64,000 bases of DNA from Pyricularia pennisetigena (taxonomy: Eukaryota; Ascomycota; Sordariomycetes; Magnaporthales; Pyriculariaceae), in assembly GCF_004337985.1 (NCBI RefSeq), contig NW_021940921.1, positions 124,001 to 188,000 on the forward strand, written 5' to 3'. A program made the position numbers and the translations under genes. The notes under the pieces are model-generated. The model ran no database searches, was not told the origin of the DNA, and saw only the letters and a program-made list of their open reading frames with translations. How positions within the stretch are numbered: position 1 is the first letter of the stretch; each line of letters begins with the position of its first letter. Below, in pieces: positions 1 to 13,265 of this stretch.

Positions 1-175
1 CGTAACTTTAGGTTTACAGTCGGTATAATTCGCTTATTAATTAACCTGTGCAGGGTAAATTCGGGTACTACGGACGGTCCTGGGTTAATTAAAATCCAAT
101 GTTGCAGATAAAGGAGACGTAATGCGTAATTAATTAACGAATTAATTCAATACCCTAGGGTTTGATAGGTAAAAA

Positions 176-3100
176 CTAGGTTTTTAAGGGTTTAAACTTT
201 ATAAGCTTCAAAAAAACCTCGTAACTTGGAAACGCTAAAAGTTTTGTTAGGCTACTAACGGGCATGTGTTTGGATTCCAGGTATTTTAGGGTCACTAATC
301 CTTTTGTGATTAATTCCCATATATAGTAAAATTCTAATAACGTATATTTAATATATTTGTCGTGCGTAGGGTTATATATGTTGGTTAGAAAGCCTGTATT
401 ACTTCCAAATATTGCAATAGGTCCTTCTATAGGTAATCCAATTTTTATAACTAAGTTTTTAAACCATCGTGTTTCACGTAAAACTACCGTTAAAACATCG
501 GTTTCGGCTTTTGAAATGCTTAAAGCTATAATATTAACCTTTTTGCATTTCCACGTTATAAGGCCCCCAAATAGGGTATACAAATATCCGTAAATGGATT
601 TTGAATTTTCCCTAGCCCCGGCAAAATCGCTATTACTAAAACCCAGTAATTTTAAGCTTTTAAAACCCTTTATTAATAAATTGGGTAATAATTCGGCTTT
701 AAATACTTTATTTCCGTAATAAATAAATAAGGATTTAGTACCCGCTAAATAACGTAATAAATTTTTAATTGCCGTTAAATGGATTATAGTGGTTTTTGTT
801 AAAAAACATAAAAACCACTAAACCGCAAAACCGATATCCGGACGCGTTAATAGCATTAAATAAGGGTACCGACAATGCGTTGTAATAATTTGATTTCCAG
901 CGCATTTATGGGTTTACCCCGGCTATATTTTAGCATGCCCGGTTATAAGGGAATAAATATAAATTTGTAATTAATTAATCTAAACGTTGCTAATGTTTCC
1001 TTGATACATTAATTTTAAAAGAGCTTAGATAGGCGCTTAAACCTATCCTTTATAATTTAAACGCCTAAAAAATAGGTTTAAGGGCCCCTATTTTCCAACG
1101 CGTATACCTTATTAAAACGGGTTTTCAAATTTTAAATATATTGCAATTTAGGACCTATTAGCAGGTAATCGCTAATAAAAGTAACGATAAAATATTTGGA
1201 TTTAACGTTACAAAAAGCGGCGGGATTAGAAATTAATGGTTTAAAACCTTTTGTAAAAAATAAGGTTTTAAATTTGTTTTACCATTTTTTTGGAACCTGT
1301 TTTAAACCATATAACACCTTTTCCAACTATATAACCTGCGAATTTTTCGGGTTATAACCCATTTCCACTGAAATCTTAGCGGTGGTAAAATAAGAATTTT
1401 TTGCCCATTCGTTAAAACCGTTTAGAATTCACAAATATATATTTACGTCGGTAAAATCATTTTTTAAAAACGCACCGATAAAATCGATTTGTATTATTTC
1501 CCAATTTCATGCATTAGCTATAGCTAGTAATATACGCCAGGTAGGTGGTATATTGGTATTAGCAAAAGTTTTAATATTATTTAGGCCTTCGACCTGTCAA
1601 AAACCCTTAATAACAAACCTAATTTTATATTTTATAAGTTTATTATTTTTATCTTTTTTTAATTTAAATACCGGCCGGGAAAAACGAGTTTACGGCCTGT
1701 AGGCATTTTAATTTTTGGGATAAAACGGAAGGCTTTTAAAATAACAATTTAATCGAATTTAAACGCTAAAACAGCTAACTATTTAGCATTTTCAGGGTTA
1801 TCTAAAACCTATTGGTAATTATTTGGTTCACCATCTTAACAGGTTTTTTTTATTTTCCTTTTGGCGTAAGAACAAAAGAAATGCACATAATTTATATCCA
1901 TTAAATTTGGGTTTTCGAACTGCGAATTCAACTCCATATTTTGTAGTTTAGGTGCTGAAAACACTGGAACTTCCGTTGTTTTAAATATTGGATTAAATAC
2001 CGCTACCGTTATAAGCTCTGGGGGGCGAGCGGTAGGTTATAAAAACCTCGCGGGCACTGTATTTTCAGGGTTTAAATACTTTATAACGGGTGGTAATTGC
2101 CTTATAACCGGTGGTAAATACCCTATATTTTCAGGCTTTTTTAGGGGATAATTATCCGTTGGAACGCTATTGATTTCGTTTTTAAGTTTAAAATGAAAAT
2201 CCCCTTTTAAATTTGTATTTTCCCCCTTTAAAACTTCTAGCGTTTCCTTTGGAATAGCCAAGCTTTCAACGGTTATACCCTTATAGTTATTATGGTAAAG
2301 GTTTTATATACGGCCCGTTGAACGGGTGCGTAAACCAAAGCTGTAAAATTTAATAAATAGCTTAAAAGTTTCACCGTTTCGGTGCGGGGAACCAATTTAT
2401 TAAATTTTTGGCGTTTTTCCAACCGCATAATAACTTGGTATACAATACCAATAACCCGAAAATGCCCTAAATTGGGTTTATACGGTAATCCAAATTGGAA
2501 TTCGGAATGAAATTCTTCGTAAAATATTAAATCCCTATTAATTACCGCTATACGGTTATTTAAATCAACCACGGTAAGCAGTAAATAACATTATAAATAT
2601 AATGGTAAACCCGCCGTCATAATGGTAAACCAAGACTTATCCAAAATAACCCTAACGGACCGTTCCGTTAATCCGTTTTGGCCGTGTTTATAAGGATTCG
2701 AAATGCTAAAATTAACATTTTTGCTTATAAACCAGTTTTAAAAATTTATATTAACCTCGTGCCCCCCATCGAAATAAAAATCTAGAGGGTAGCGACCGTA
2801 CGTAGCCTTTAAAACCCTAAAAAAAATTTTAATAGCTATTAAAACCGTAGGTCCGGTTTTATTTTTTAATGGGATAAATCACCGAAAACGTGATTTTCGG
2901 TCCACTAATAACAAAATTACGGGTTTTTTATTGTAAAAATTAGGTTTAAAGGTCATTATATTACCTTTTGTAAAATCTAAAATATTAAAAGGTGTAAAAA
3001 GTGCGATTTTATTTGTACGCCTGATAAAAATAGCTTTAATTTAAGCAATACAGGTAATTGCTCTAATTTTATCGAAATTAAATAAACCCTTTGGAATTTT

Positions 3101-5393
3101 AACGGTTTTTATTTAGTAATAATAATTTTATATACCTTAAACGCCTATATTATAACAGGGTTTTTTGGGCCTGGATCTCGTTATAATCACCTGTAATTCC
3201 GTTTTCTTCAAGGTTAACCAACCGTCCATAGTCCGTTTTAGGCCTAAAAGGAGGTAATTTACAGGGGCCTGCTTTAAATCCGATAATAAAAAAGGTTTTA
3301 ACAACGGACTTTTTGTATGGGAAACCCCCTTTTTTTCGGAAATAATCCCTTTCATATTAAATTGTATAAAAGGGTTATTTAATGGTGTACCGGGCCTACG
3401 GGACCCAATTTTACGTAAATTTTTAGGGCTTTTACCGCTAAATTTCTTGCGTTACAGGTAGATTTACGGCTATTTCCGTATTTTGTTCGGGATTTAGCTT
3501 TTCCATTACCGTATTTTCTTCCGGTTCCGAATCGGTGTAAATTCTATAGTCCTCGTAATTTTCGGGGTCTATATTATTTAGTTTTATTTCCAGCGGGGCC
3601 GCGTAGCCTTTTAAAACCCCCTGTAAAGTTTTACTAAAAACGGTGCTATATTCACCTATTATATAGGCGTAATTCCAAATAACGTTATTCCGAATAAGGA
3701 TATCGCACCTTTAAACCTCCAAATAAAACGAATGTGAAACGGTATTTAAACGTCCCCACGCTTTGCGATACTTATGGTACAAAGTGTTTTTTAATAATAC
3801 GCCCCCTGTATTATAGTGTATAAAACCATTAACGATATTTATTTCAAACGAGGGGATATATAAAACGTTATTTAACGTAACCTTTTTAAATTCGTCAATT
3901 TTTTGGCCGTAACGGACCTGTATTTTCATAGTTCCGGTACATATAGGCCTAATAGGGCCACCTCCTGTACCGATTTCGATTGTAAAACCGGAGGTATAAT
4001 CGGTACAAAATTGTTTATTTGCAAAAATATGGTGCGTACTACCTATATCGTACAGGGTAAAATAACCTAATTTCCATAGCTTAGGGGTCCTTTTTACGCC
4101 GCGTCCAAACTTCGTTTCAACCCTAAAATTAACTGCTAAAACCTATGGTTTTAGCGTTTTACCGGTATTGGTTTCCGAATCCGAATCCGAACGTAATTTT
4201 ATAATTCCGCTAATAGCGGAATCAACCTCCTATTCCAGGGCGTGATACGTTGCGCCTTCGTTAACGTTACCTAAAGTCGAGCCCGTAAATAGTTTCGAAA
4301 TCCATAAAAATTATGTATATTCCAGCGGTTAATTTGTTAAAGGAGGATTTAGTATTTTTTGCAAAAGCAGAATCCGAATTAGAGTTTTTATTTTTTTTCG
4401 TAACTTAAAGGTGTTTTCCTGCCCATTATTTTCCTTTTTAACGCCTTTTTTAGCGTTCTTTTTACCCGTTTTTTTGCTTTTAAACCTATAATAAACGGCT
4501 TTAGCCGTTATAGAGCTTGAAATCGAATTTTCGGATATAAGGTCCGTCATAAGGTATTGCAAATTTAACTTTTCCGAAATTTGGCCTATTGCCTGCAAAA
4601 CCCGTTGGGTATTGCGTTGGCGTTCGGTCCAAATAAGGAATATCCCCTCCAGAACCCGCAAATATTAATTTCGTACATTTACGGGGTTAATTTGCACGTT
4701 GGTATTTGTTAATTTAATTACCAATAAATTAAAACGGTTGTTAAATTCAAATATTGTTCTTTTAAATTTTGAAAAATGTAAGGCGTGGAACTCCCGATAT
4801 AGTGAATTTCGACCAATTTCAGGTGCAACGGAATAGCTATTTTCCGGGGCTTTATAAACCGTTACGGGGTTGGAATACCATATAATGGATTTTAAAGGTT
4901 TTTTGAATAAACTGTTTTTTATTAACAATAATAGGATTAATTATTCGTATTCCGGTAGGGTATAACCAATTTCAAGGATGGAATCATATTCCGCTGCTTT
5001 TATAACCCTAAACTGTATTATTAACGCCTGTTTCCACAAATCGTAATTGCTAACCCCTACTAATTTACAATTTTCGGGGAAGGAAAATAACCGTTTCGAT
5101 AGTTTTTTACCTATCCCGTCACCTAAAATTAGGTTACTAAATTGATTAGGGGCTGCGGTAGCGGGCTTGCTTTCCGAACTACCATTAAAATTAATGGAAT
5201 CACCGCTTTTTAAAATTAACAGGGCAATTAAGTGTTAAATTATCCTTTAAAATTAATCCATTTGCGTAATTAACGCTTTTAATTGCAGGTTTCGGACCTG
5301 TAATTAAGCGGTTAAAACTTCGTTTGGGGTGGGTTTGAACCCCCTATTTGTTAGAATTGGGCCTGGAAGGCCCGATATAAAGTTATTTTCCAT
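176..5393 (-). pseudogene. Copia-A gag-pol remnant (A1)
   Basis: Gag begins at the ATG at 5391-5393, aligned with the same ATG in A5 (32,636) and A7 (51,240). Open fragments then give Gag (4665-4928, 4329-4661), protease with flap-like sequence (3711-3929), integrase linker and core (3137-3355, 2273-2572), connection region (2037-2261) and the RNase H tail (176-583). The tail shows the copia-type pattern in which ITWKCKK and IALS precede a conserved acidic position. Between fragments the frame is broken by stops and small shifts. It would encode the virus-like-particle and reverse-transcription proteins of the element; this copy is dead. Confidence 0.85.
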
Positions 5394-6154
5394 TGTAAAA
5401 TAATTTCAATTATAATTGCAATTCGCTAATTTATAGCCATAATTAACTAACCTAATTGCTTAAAGGTAAATACCCTATTTAATTTAGGATTTGCTATACC
5501 GTTTGCCTTTTAACGGGTATAGGCCTGTAATTGCTAATTACAGGGTTTATTATTATTTTTAATAGTTAAAATCCATTTAAATACAGGGTTAGAATCCCTA
5601 AAATCCGCAATTAATAGGTGCCCTGGTATTTGTACCAATCTAAATACACGTAACGAATTTAATTCGTTAAATGGGTGCAGGGTAAGCTGCAGGGTATCGT
5701 GCAGGGTAAATTAACCATTAACGTAATTCCGTTAATGGGTTTATAAATTATTATTAACCCTATTAAACGCACTAGGATTTGATGGGTCATTAGCGAACGA
5801 ATACAGGGGCTTTTAGCCCTTATTCGCCAGCCTAGACCCTATTAAAAATTTAAACCAATTACAATGGCGTGCACGATCCACAAGAACCACACCAAAAATT
5901 TTTGGATTTGTAATGCAAACGATCGCTAAAGTACCTAAAAGGGCCTAAATCGAACGCTAATTTTTAACGATCCCCATTGTAAATATAGGGGGCTAAATGC
6001 TAAATTAACGCCTAAAACCAACAATTTTGTATAAAAACAACAATATTTTAGTCAATATACGTGCTGTAAAAATACGACAATAACGAAAATAAAACCGAAA
6101 TTTCAAACTTTCCAACGATGCAAAATGCATTTTAATATACAAGCTAAAACTTTT

Positions 6155-6168
6155 CCGCGCTTATAACC
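6155..6168 (-). other. Primer-binding site of A1
   Basis: Immediately inside the 5' LTR the minus strand reads GGTTATAAGCGCGG. The less mutated A7 copy reads GGTTATGAGCCCGG, the complement of a CCGGGCTCATAACC anticodon stem-loop carrying anticodon CAT. Confidence 0.6.
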
Positions 6169-6722
6169 TGTTAATAATATGGGTTGTTAACAGGGGGTCG
6201 GGTATTAACCTAGGTGCGGCGTGGTGCTAATTGCGTCGTAAAAACCTGTAATTACAGGGTTTATATATATTAAATTCACTAATTTTGGGATTAATAAATT
6301 TAATTCATTAATGGGGGAAATTTTGCTTTATCTCCCTTACATACCCTCCGACATCGAAATGGGGGTCCGCACCCCGCAAAGGGTTCCGGTGCCGCACACG
6401 ATTTTCCGAAAAATTATTTTGTATACGTTGTTGAAAAAACACCCTCATTTCCATACAAACCATTTCTGGGTTCACACTAATTTGCTAATTTGGTAGAAAT
6501 TTCAACCCGGTATAGGGTAATTAACTCGTAAGTGCAGGGTGGGTATTAAACCCGGTACAGGGTGAAACCCCATTCGCTGACTTCAAATCGCAATTCCTGC
6601 AATATACAAAATATAACAGAAAATCTAACAACCTTAACAGCCCCATTTCGGCACTATCTATTGTGGCTTATATACAAATAAAGGTGGACCCATTACATGC
6701 TAAATAACGCATATAATTAACA
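6169..6722 (-). repeat. 5' LTR of A1 (Copia-A, 554 bp)
   Basis: Bounded by TGTTAA and TTAACA, so TG...CA when read on the minus strand. It matches the A5 and A7 LTRs along its whole length. It contains a GC-rich core around 6330-6420 that is much less mutated than its surroundings. That core lies in an antisense open frame of 61 codons at 6311-6496 (+), also found in other Copia-A LTRs. Confidence 0.9.
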
Positions 6723-9256
6723 GTTATACTTAGCTAAAAATAGCAACCGTTCGCGGGGTATCGGTAACGTATATTTCGGCTAAACTATACTAGCATTCAA
6801 CGTCGAAGGCTGGGAAATTAATTATTATTTTTGTAGATAATTGCGAAATAAAACTGGTTGGGACGAAAGTCAAACTGGGAAAACATCCGTCGGTATTCTG
6901 GATAAATCGGTCGTATTGGTAACCGATATACTATATATAAATCCCCGCAAAATAAATAATCGTTTTCTTTACGCTTATTTTATTTATTGATAATCAATTT
7001 TTGAAAGTTATCTATTCCAATTTCAGTTAAATACGGGTATTTAAACCAGAAAAAAAGTTAATTTAATAAAAAACAGAAATTATAACAGTAATTACAAAAA
7101 TAGGGGTGGGATTATAATAATAATTTCAAAAGTAGCGGCAGCATTATAATAATAATTAAAAATCAGGGGTATGATTGTAACAATAATTACAAAAATAGGG
7201 GCAAAATTGTAATAATGATTACAATTATCAGGGATAACATATCTATATTTTACCAACCAGTTAATGGGGTAATTAATAGCGATCGAAGAAAATATGAGGG
7301 ATATCCCAACTAAATGAAACGTATTTGCTTTTGATTCTTTTTGTATTTAAAACCCACTTTATTATCGGAATTTACACCGTTAACAGGTAAAATATTTTTA
7401 AAAAAGCGAAAACCTTTTATAATAACCCAAATCGCGTGGGAATTATAAGAATAGCCAATCCAAAAATAACTTCTAATTAAAATTGAACATTGCGTATAAT
7501 ATACACAAAAAACCGCTAAAGATTTTTCGCGGGCGTCCTCGAAAATTTCCTTTTTTGCGCGGTTTACATTAGCAAATCGATCGGCGATAATGGATTGGGT
7601 TTACATAAAATTAAAGAAATAGTTTTATTGGTCGTGGCTAAAGAATTTGGGATATAATTCGGTAATTTTGGTTTTAAGTCTGGTAAGAATGGGACGATGG
7701 AACTGTTTCTCGTCATATAAATTGTTAAAAACACTTTAAAATATTACCAGATCCAATAAATGTATTGAAATTTAATTTACACGTCTAGTTTCAGCCGTCT
7801 AATTTTGATAAATTTAAAACGGGACCACATATCGATAACAAATATTATTATTATTTTATTATAACAGGCGCGGTTAAAACCGATTAAATTGGCGACGTCG
7901 ATGGTTTAATCGGTTCGCGAGCGGGTAACTAGACGATATCAAAATTGCATTAAATACATATTAATTAGGGCGATAACGGCATCGGCGATAATTATATAAT
8001 TGGCGATAATAAGTAGGGTAAAAAACTATTCGATATTAAATTAAAAACGTTGCGGTAATTTGCACCAGAATCGTTAAAACCTTTTTTATTTCCAACAACT
8101 ATTTTTCCCTACCGGCGAAAAATAAAATAAAAAAACAGTAAAAAATTTTAAATTAATCGTCGATATAATAACCGTCATATATATATAACTTGAGACTAAC
8201 GGCTCTCAATTTTATATCGCCGTTTTTGAAATTGGGTCCGGGGGCTATTATCCGCAAATAAATTAGTATTATGGCGAAAATTGTGGAAATTATGAACGGT
8301 TTAAATTATGTGCGAGTAGTTTCAACCAGGGAGAATTGATATCGCTTGAACGGATGAAAGGGGGGATAAGGGGTAGGTAATACCGACTTACCAAATTATC
8401 GAAAATGGGTTTAATACTTTTATCGATAAATATATCTGGTACAGAGGCCAAAGTTCTTTACCAAACGGGCATTTTATTACCTTTATCTTGTTTGCCGGGG
8501 TTTTCTGTTCTAAGATAAATTCAAAAACCCAAATACGTCGGCGATTAAAAAAACGTTAACTAATAATTAAAATTGTACCCGTAGCTAAAAAATATATGAA
8601 AGGGTAAACGCCAAATTATAACAATTATTACATTATAGCAATAATTGCTGAATATTACCGCAAAAGGTTGTAAGAGTTATTATAATATAATCAATAATAG
8701 GATATATTAATATAGGAATTATAATAATTGTCGCAATCCAATAGAAAAACATTAACCTATTATATTATTATATTATAATAAAACATTTATCGTCTCGTAA
8801 CTAAATACGATCATTACTTCGTTTATATTCGACGAGTTATTATAAAAATGGTATACCAAAATCTGGTTATTAACGCGTGCTTTTGCTGCGGCAACGCAAG
8901 CAACGGATTAAAAACGTTTAGGGGTTTGGGCGATTGGGGTTTCGTTCGTGTTGCGGAAAATATCATTTCCGCGACTGAATTAGGCGGGCGGGTTGGTATT
9001 ATTATTGATTTTGAAATAATTAATATAACCCATATGGGATATAATAAGAACTATTTTCATAATATTGGTATTTTTTACCTTGCGCCAAATTGTAATAATT
9101 ATCGCCGATACGGATTGGTTTTTACCCAATTAAAAATCCTTTTATAACGGAACGGGCAAACGATCCAGGAAATCCATGTTTCAATACGATAGGAAGCAAT
9201 ACTCGGGTTATGCGAAGTTTATTAATCCATTTTTTGGCGTCGAATTAAATTTGGGT
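6723..9256. other. Unassigned AT-rich sequence, probably a decayed mobile element
   Basis: About 2.5 kb that resembles neither Copia family nor the gypsy element in this window. It has a possible TATA motif near 6945, a tandem repeat at 7078-7238 and an open frame of 99 codons at 8848-9147 (+). The start of that frame is cysteine-bearing (ACFCCGNA) but I recognise no family. The rest has stops in all frames. I could not find terminal repeats that would define the element. It adjoins the A1 5' LTR on the left and a Copia-B LTR on the right. Confidence 0.4.
7078..7238 (+). repeat. Tandem repeat, about five units of 32-33 bp
   Basis: Units begin with ATTATAAYARTAATT and end in a purine-rich RGGGG block. 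The first units, read in one frame, give an 11-residue pattern close to DYNNNYKNRGG, so the array may have been coding (RGG-like, Asn-rich) before decay. Later units are shifted. Confidence 0.6.
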
Positions 9257-9907
9257 TATGAACATGGGTAGCGCAGGGCTAATTTTATTAGCTACCGTGT
9301 GTTATTTTATGACGGTTAGCACGGGTTAATCCTATTAGTCACCCTGCATCGAATAAATAAATAAATAACAGATAAAACGTATACGCGTTTATACACACAA
9401 AGCTTTATATATTACGTCTTTATTCATAGTTTTAATAACAGAATAAATATGCTAAATTTAATCTAGCTTAATAGTATAATGCACGTACCATAATTATATT
9501 ATATATACCTTATTAAAATGCGTGCGTTCGGATCCCGTTATGGTCGCAGAGTTTTTGTGCATTTATAAGCAGAATAAGCCGTTAGGCTTAATGGGCCGTT
9601 AAGTTTAATAGGTCGGCAGGTTAATCATATAAACAAGGCCAAATCATGTAACGTAACCCCGCATTCTGGACATCCGGAACGAAAATCCAGATTTACGGAT
9701 TCGAACACGTAATTCACAATTTAGCCTTAAATTTATGACCTTTATCGATTTAACGATTTAACGAATCGATTGTGCAATAATAATATATTATTTTGATTAC
9801 CCGTTAACAAACGGGTATTTGCCATTTTGAGGTACTATTAACCCTATCCGTAATCCACTTCTCCCCGCGTTTAAAACTAAGTTTATTTTATCTCCTAACC
9901 TTTTACA
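9257..9907 (+). repeat. Solo LTR of Copia-B (old, RIP-mutated)
   Basis: Matches the 659-bp Copia-B LTR over its length but starts TATGAACATGG in place of TGTGAACATGG, and many CA/TG sites are TA. The 5 bp on either side (TGGGT and AGATC) do not match, and the right flank enters A2 in the middle of pol. The locus has therefore been rearranged or truncated since insertion. Confidence 0.8.
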
Positions 9908-11929
9908 AGATCCCTATTAATTACCGTTATACGATTAATTAATCAACCATGGCGAATGATTAATAATATTTCAAATATAATGGTAAACTCGCCGCTATAA
10001 TGGTAAACCGAGTCCTATCTAAAATAACTTTAACGGACCGCTCTGTTAATCCACTTTAACCGTGGTTATAATGGTTCGAAATGCTAAAATGAGCACCTTT
10101 ATTTGTAAACCAATCTGAAAAGTTTATATTAACCTCGTACCCCCAATTAAAATAAAACCTTAGGGGGTAATGCCCGTACGTAGCTTTTAAAACCCTGAAA
10201 GATCCGCTAAAAACTATTAAAACCGTAGGTTTAGCTTTATTTCGTAATAATATCGCCCACTAATCACGTGATTTTCGGTCTAATAATAATATAAGTACGG
10301 GTATTTAATTGTAAAAATTAAATTTAAAGGTTATTATATTACCCTTAATAGAGTCGAAAGTATTAGGAGTATAAGGAGTTTAATTTTACTTCTACGCCAA
10401 ATAAAACTAGTTTTAACGAAAGCAATACAGGTAATTGCCTTAACTTTGTCGAAATTAAGTAGATTTTGTATAATTTTAACGGTTTTTTTTTAATAATCAT
10501 AACCCTATATACCCCAAGCGCCTGTGCTATAACAGGTTTTTTTGGACCTGGATTACGTTATAATCGACTATAATTCCGTTTCCTTCAAAAGTCAACCAGC
10601 CGTCCGTAATTCGTTTTAAACTTGAAAGGAGATAATTTATAAAAATTTACTTTAAATCCGTCAACAAAAAAGGGTTTAACAACGGATTTCTTGTGTGGGA
10701 AACCCCTTTTTTGGGAAATAATCCCTTTTATATGAGGTTGTATAAAAGGGTTACCTAGCGGCTTACCGGGCCTACGGGGCCGAATTTTATACGGATTCTC
10801 AAAGCTATTACCGCTAAACTTTTGCGTTACAGGTAAATTTAGGGTTTTTCCGTATCTTATTCCCGATTTTGCTTTTCCGTCACCTTATTTTTTTCCGGTT
10901 CCGAATCGGTGTGAATTTTATAATCCCTTTTAGGGCTTATATCATTTAACTTTACTTTGAACGAGGTTACGTAGCCTTTTATAACCCCTTGTAAAGGTAT
11001 ATTAAAAACGGTATTATATTCACCTAGTATATAAACCTAATTTAAAATAACGTTATTTCGAACAAGGAAATCGCACCCTTTTACCTTTAAATAGAAAAAT
11101 GTTTAACGGTATTCAGGCATTCCCACGCTTTATAGTCCTTATCGAATAAAATATTTTTTGATAATACGCCCTCTATATTAGAGTATATAAAATTATTAAC
11201 GATATTTATTCCAAACGAGGGGATATATAAAACGTTGCTTAACGTAACCTTTTAAATTCGTCAGTTTTTTGGCTATAACGGAGTTGTATTTTAATAATTC
11301 GGGTGCCTATAGGCCTAATAGGGCCACTTCTGGTATTAATTTTAACTGTAAAACCGGGGTTATAACTGGTCAAAAATTGCTTATTTGCAAAAATATAGTA
11401 CGTGCTACTTATATCGTACAAAATAAAATAACCTGATTTCCAAGATTTATGTACCTATTTTACGCGGCGTCCAGGTTTCGTTTTAACCCTAAAAGTAACT
11501 GCTAAAATTTGTGGTTCTTACTTTTTACCGGTATCGGGTTCCGAATCCAAATCCGAACGCAATTTTACAATTCCGCTAATAGCGGAATTAACCTTTTATT
11601 GCAGGGTTCAGTACGGTAAATTACAGCCCAAATCACCTAATTGTTCCAAAGTTGTACTACGCTATATATTTGCTAACGTTATTTGGAATCAAACCCGTAA
11701 ATAGTTCGAAATCCATAAAACTTATAAACGTTCCAGCGGTTAATTCGTCGGAAAAGGATTTAATGTGTTTCACAAAAGCAGAATCAGAATTAAAGTTTTT
11801 ATTACCCTTTTTTTCGTAATTTAAAAATGGTTCTCTGCCTATTATTTTCCTTTTACCCGCCCTTTTTAGCGTTTTTTTTACCCGGATTTCGATTTTTACA
11901 ACTATAATTAGCGGTTCTGAATCTTGTAA

Positions 11930-12590
11930 AACCTAAAATCGAATTTTCGGATATAAGGTCCGCCATAAAGTATTGCAAATTTAATTTTTCCAGATCTTAG
12001 CCTATAATTTATAAAGCCCGCTAGGTATTGCGTTGGTAGTCGGTCCAAATAGGAAACGTCCCTTCCAAGGCTCGTAGGGACTAGTTCCGTACATTTACGG
12101 GGCTAATTTGCGCGTTAATATTCGTTCCTTCAATTACCAAAAAGTTAAAACGGTTATTAAACTCCGGTATCAATTTATTAAATTTTAAAAGATTTAAAGC
12201 GTGGGATTCCCGATATAACGAGTTTCGAGTAACTTCGGGTATAACTGAATATGTTTTCTCCAGTATATTACAAGTTAATACGGGGTTGGAATATAATATA
12301 ATAAACTTCAAAAATTCTTCAATTAAACAGTTTTTTATAACGAATAATAGGATTAGTTGCTCGTATTCCGGCAGGGTGTAAGCAAATTTTGGGTTAAAAA
12401 TAAATTCCGCTGTTCTTATAACCCTAAATTGGACTATTAACGCCTATTTCCACAAATCGTCATTATTTACCCTTATTAATTTACAATTCTCAGGGAAAAA
12501 AATACCCGTTTCGATAATCCTTTATTTATCCCGTCGCCTAAAATCAGGTTACTAGGTGGATTAAGGGGTGCGGCAACGGGTTAATGTCAG
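11930..12590 (-). repeat. Gag duplication in A2, pol-proximal unit
   Basis: Runs from the segment around ATCGAATTTTCGGATA to the N-terminal part of gag. The same segment recurs at 12597-13265 in the same orientation; in A1, A5 and A7 it occurs once. Confidence 0.7.
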
Positions 12591-12596
12591 ATTTTA

Positions 12597-13265
12597 GCCG
12601 TTATAAAGCCTGAAATTGAATTTTCGGATACAAAGTCCCCTATAAAGTGTTGCAAATTTAATCTTTCCAATTGTAACCTATAACCTGCAAAGCCCGTTAG
12701 GTATTACGTCGGCGTTCGGTCCAAACACGGAATGTCCCTTTTAAGGCCCGTAAACATTGATTTCGTACATTTACGGAGTTATTTTCCACGTAAGCATTTG
12801 CTAATTTAGCTGCCAGTAAATTAAAACGGCTATTAAATTTAAATATCAATGGTATAAATTTCGAAAAGTTTAAAGCGTGGAATTTCCAATATAGCGAATT
12901 TCAACAAATTTGGGGTGCAACGGAAGAGTTATCTTTCAAGGTTTTATAGACCGTTACGGGGTTAGAATACCATGTAATAAAGTTGAAGAATTGTTTAGTT
13001 AAACTGTTTTTTATAAATAATAATAGGGCTAATTACTCGTGTTCTGGTAAAATATAACCAATTTCAAGGTTGGAAATAAATTCCGCTGTTTTTATAACCT
13101 TAAACAGGATTATTAACGCCTATTTCCATAAATCGTAATTCCTAACCCGTATTAATTTATAACTTTCGGGGAAAGAAATACCCGTTTTAATAGTTTTTTA
13201 CTTATCCTGTCACCTAAAATTAAATTACCGGGTAAACTAATGGGTGCAATAGCGGATTCAACATC
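12597..13265 (-). repeat. Gag duplication in A2, LTR-proximal unit
   Basis: Direct partner of 11930-12590. The join near 12,590 jumps from gag N-terminal sequence back to mid-gag. The two units have since diverged by transitions, so the duplication is older than most RIP damage or was itself a RIP target. Confidence 0.7.

Larger units (their letters stand above)
1..6722 (-). mobile_element. Copia-A copy A1, Ty1/copia LTR retrotransposon, RIP-degraded, 3' end outside window
   Basis: Read on the minus strand the order is 5' LTR (6169-6722), primer site, leader, gag, protease, integrase, reverse transcriptase, RNase H. That is Ty1/copia order, with integrase before RT. The window opens in the 3' untranslated part, so the 3' LTR and one target-site duplicate lie to the left. 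Differences from copies A5 and A7 are almost all C/T or G/A, and stops are mainly TAA and TAG, as expected of repeat-induced point mutation. No open reading frame spans a whole domain, so the copy cannot be autonomous. Confidence 0.9.

Noticed and set aside
7078..7238. CRISPR array
   Set aside because: Short direct repeats without unique spacers, and a eukaryotic context.
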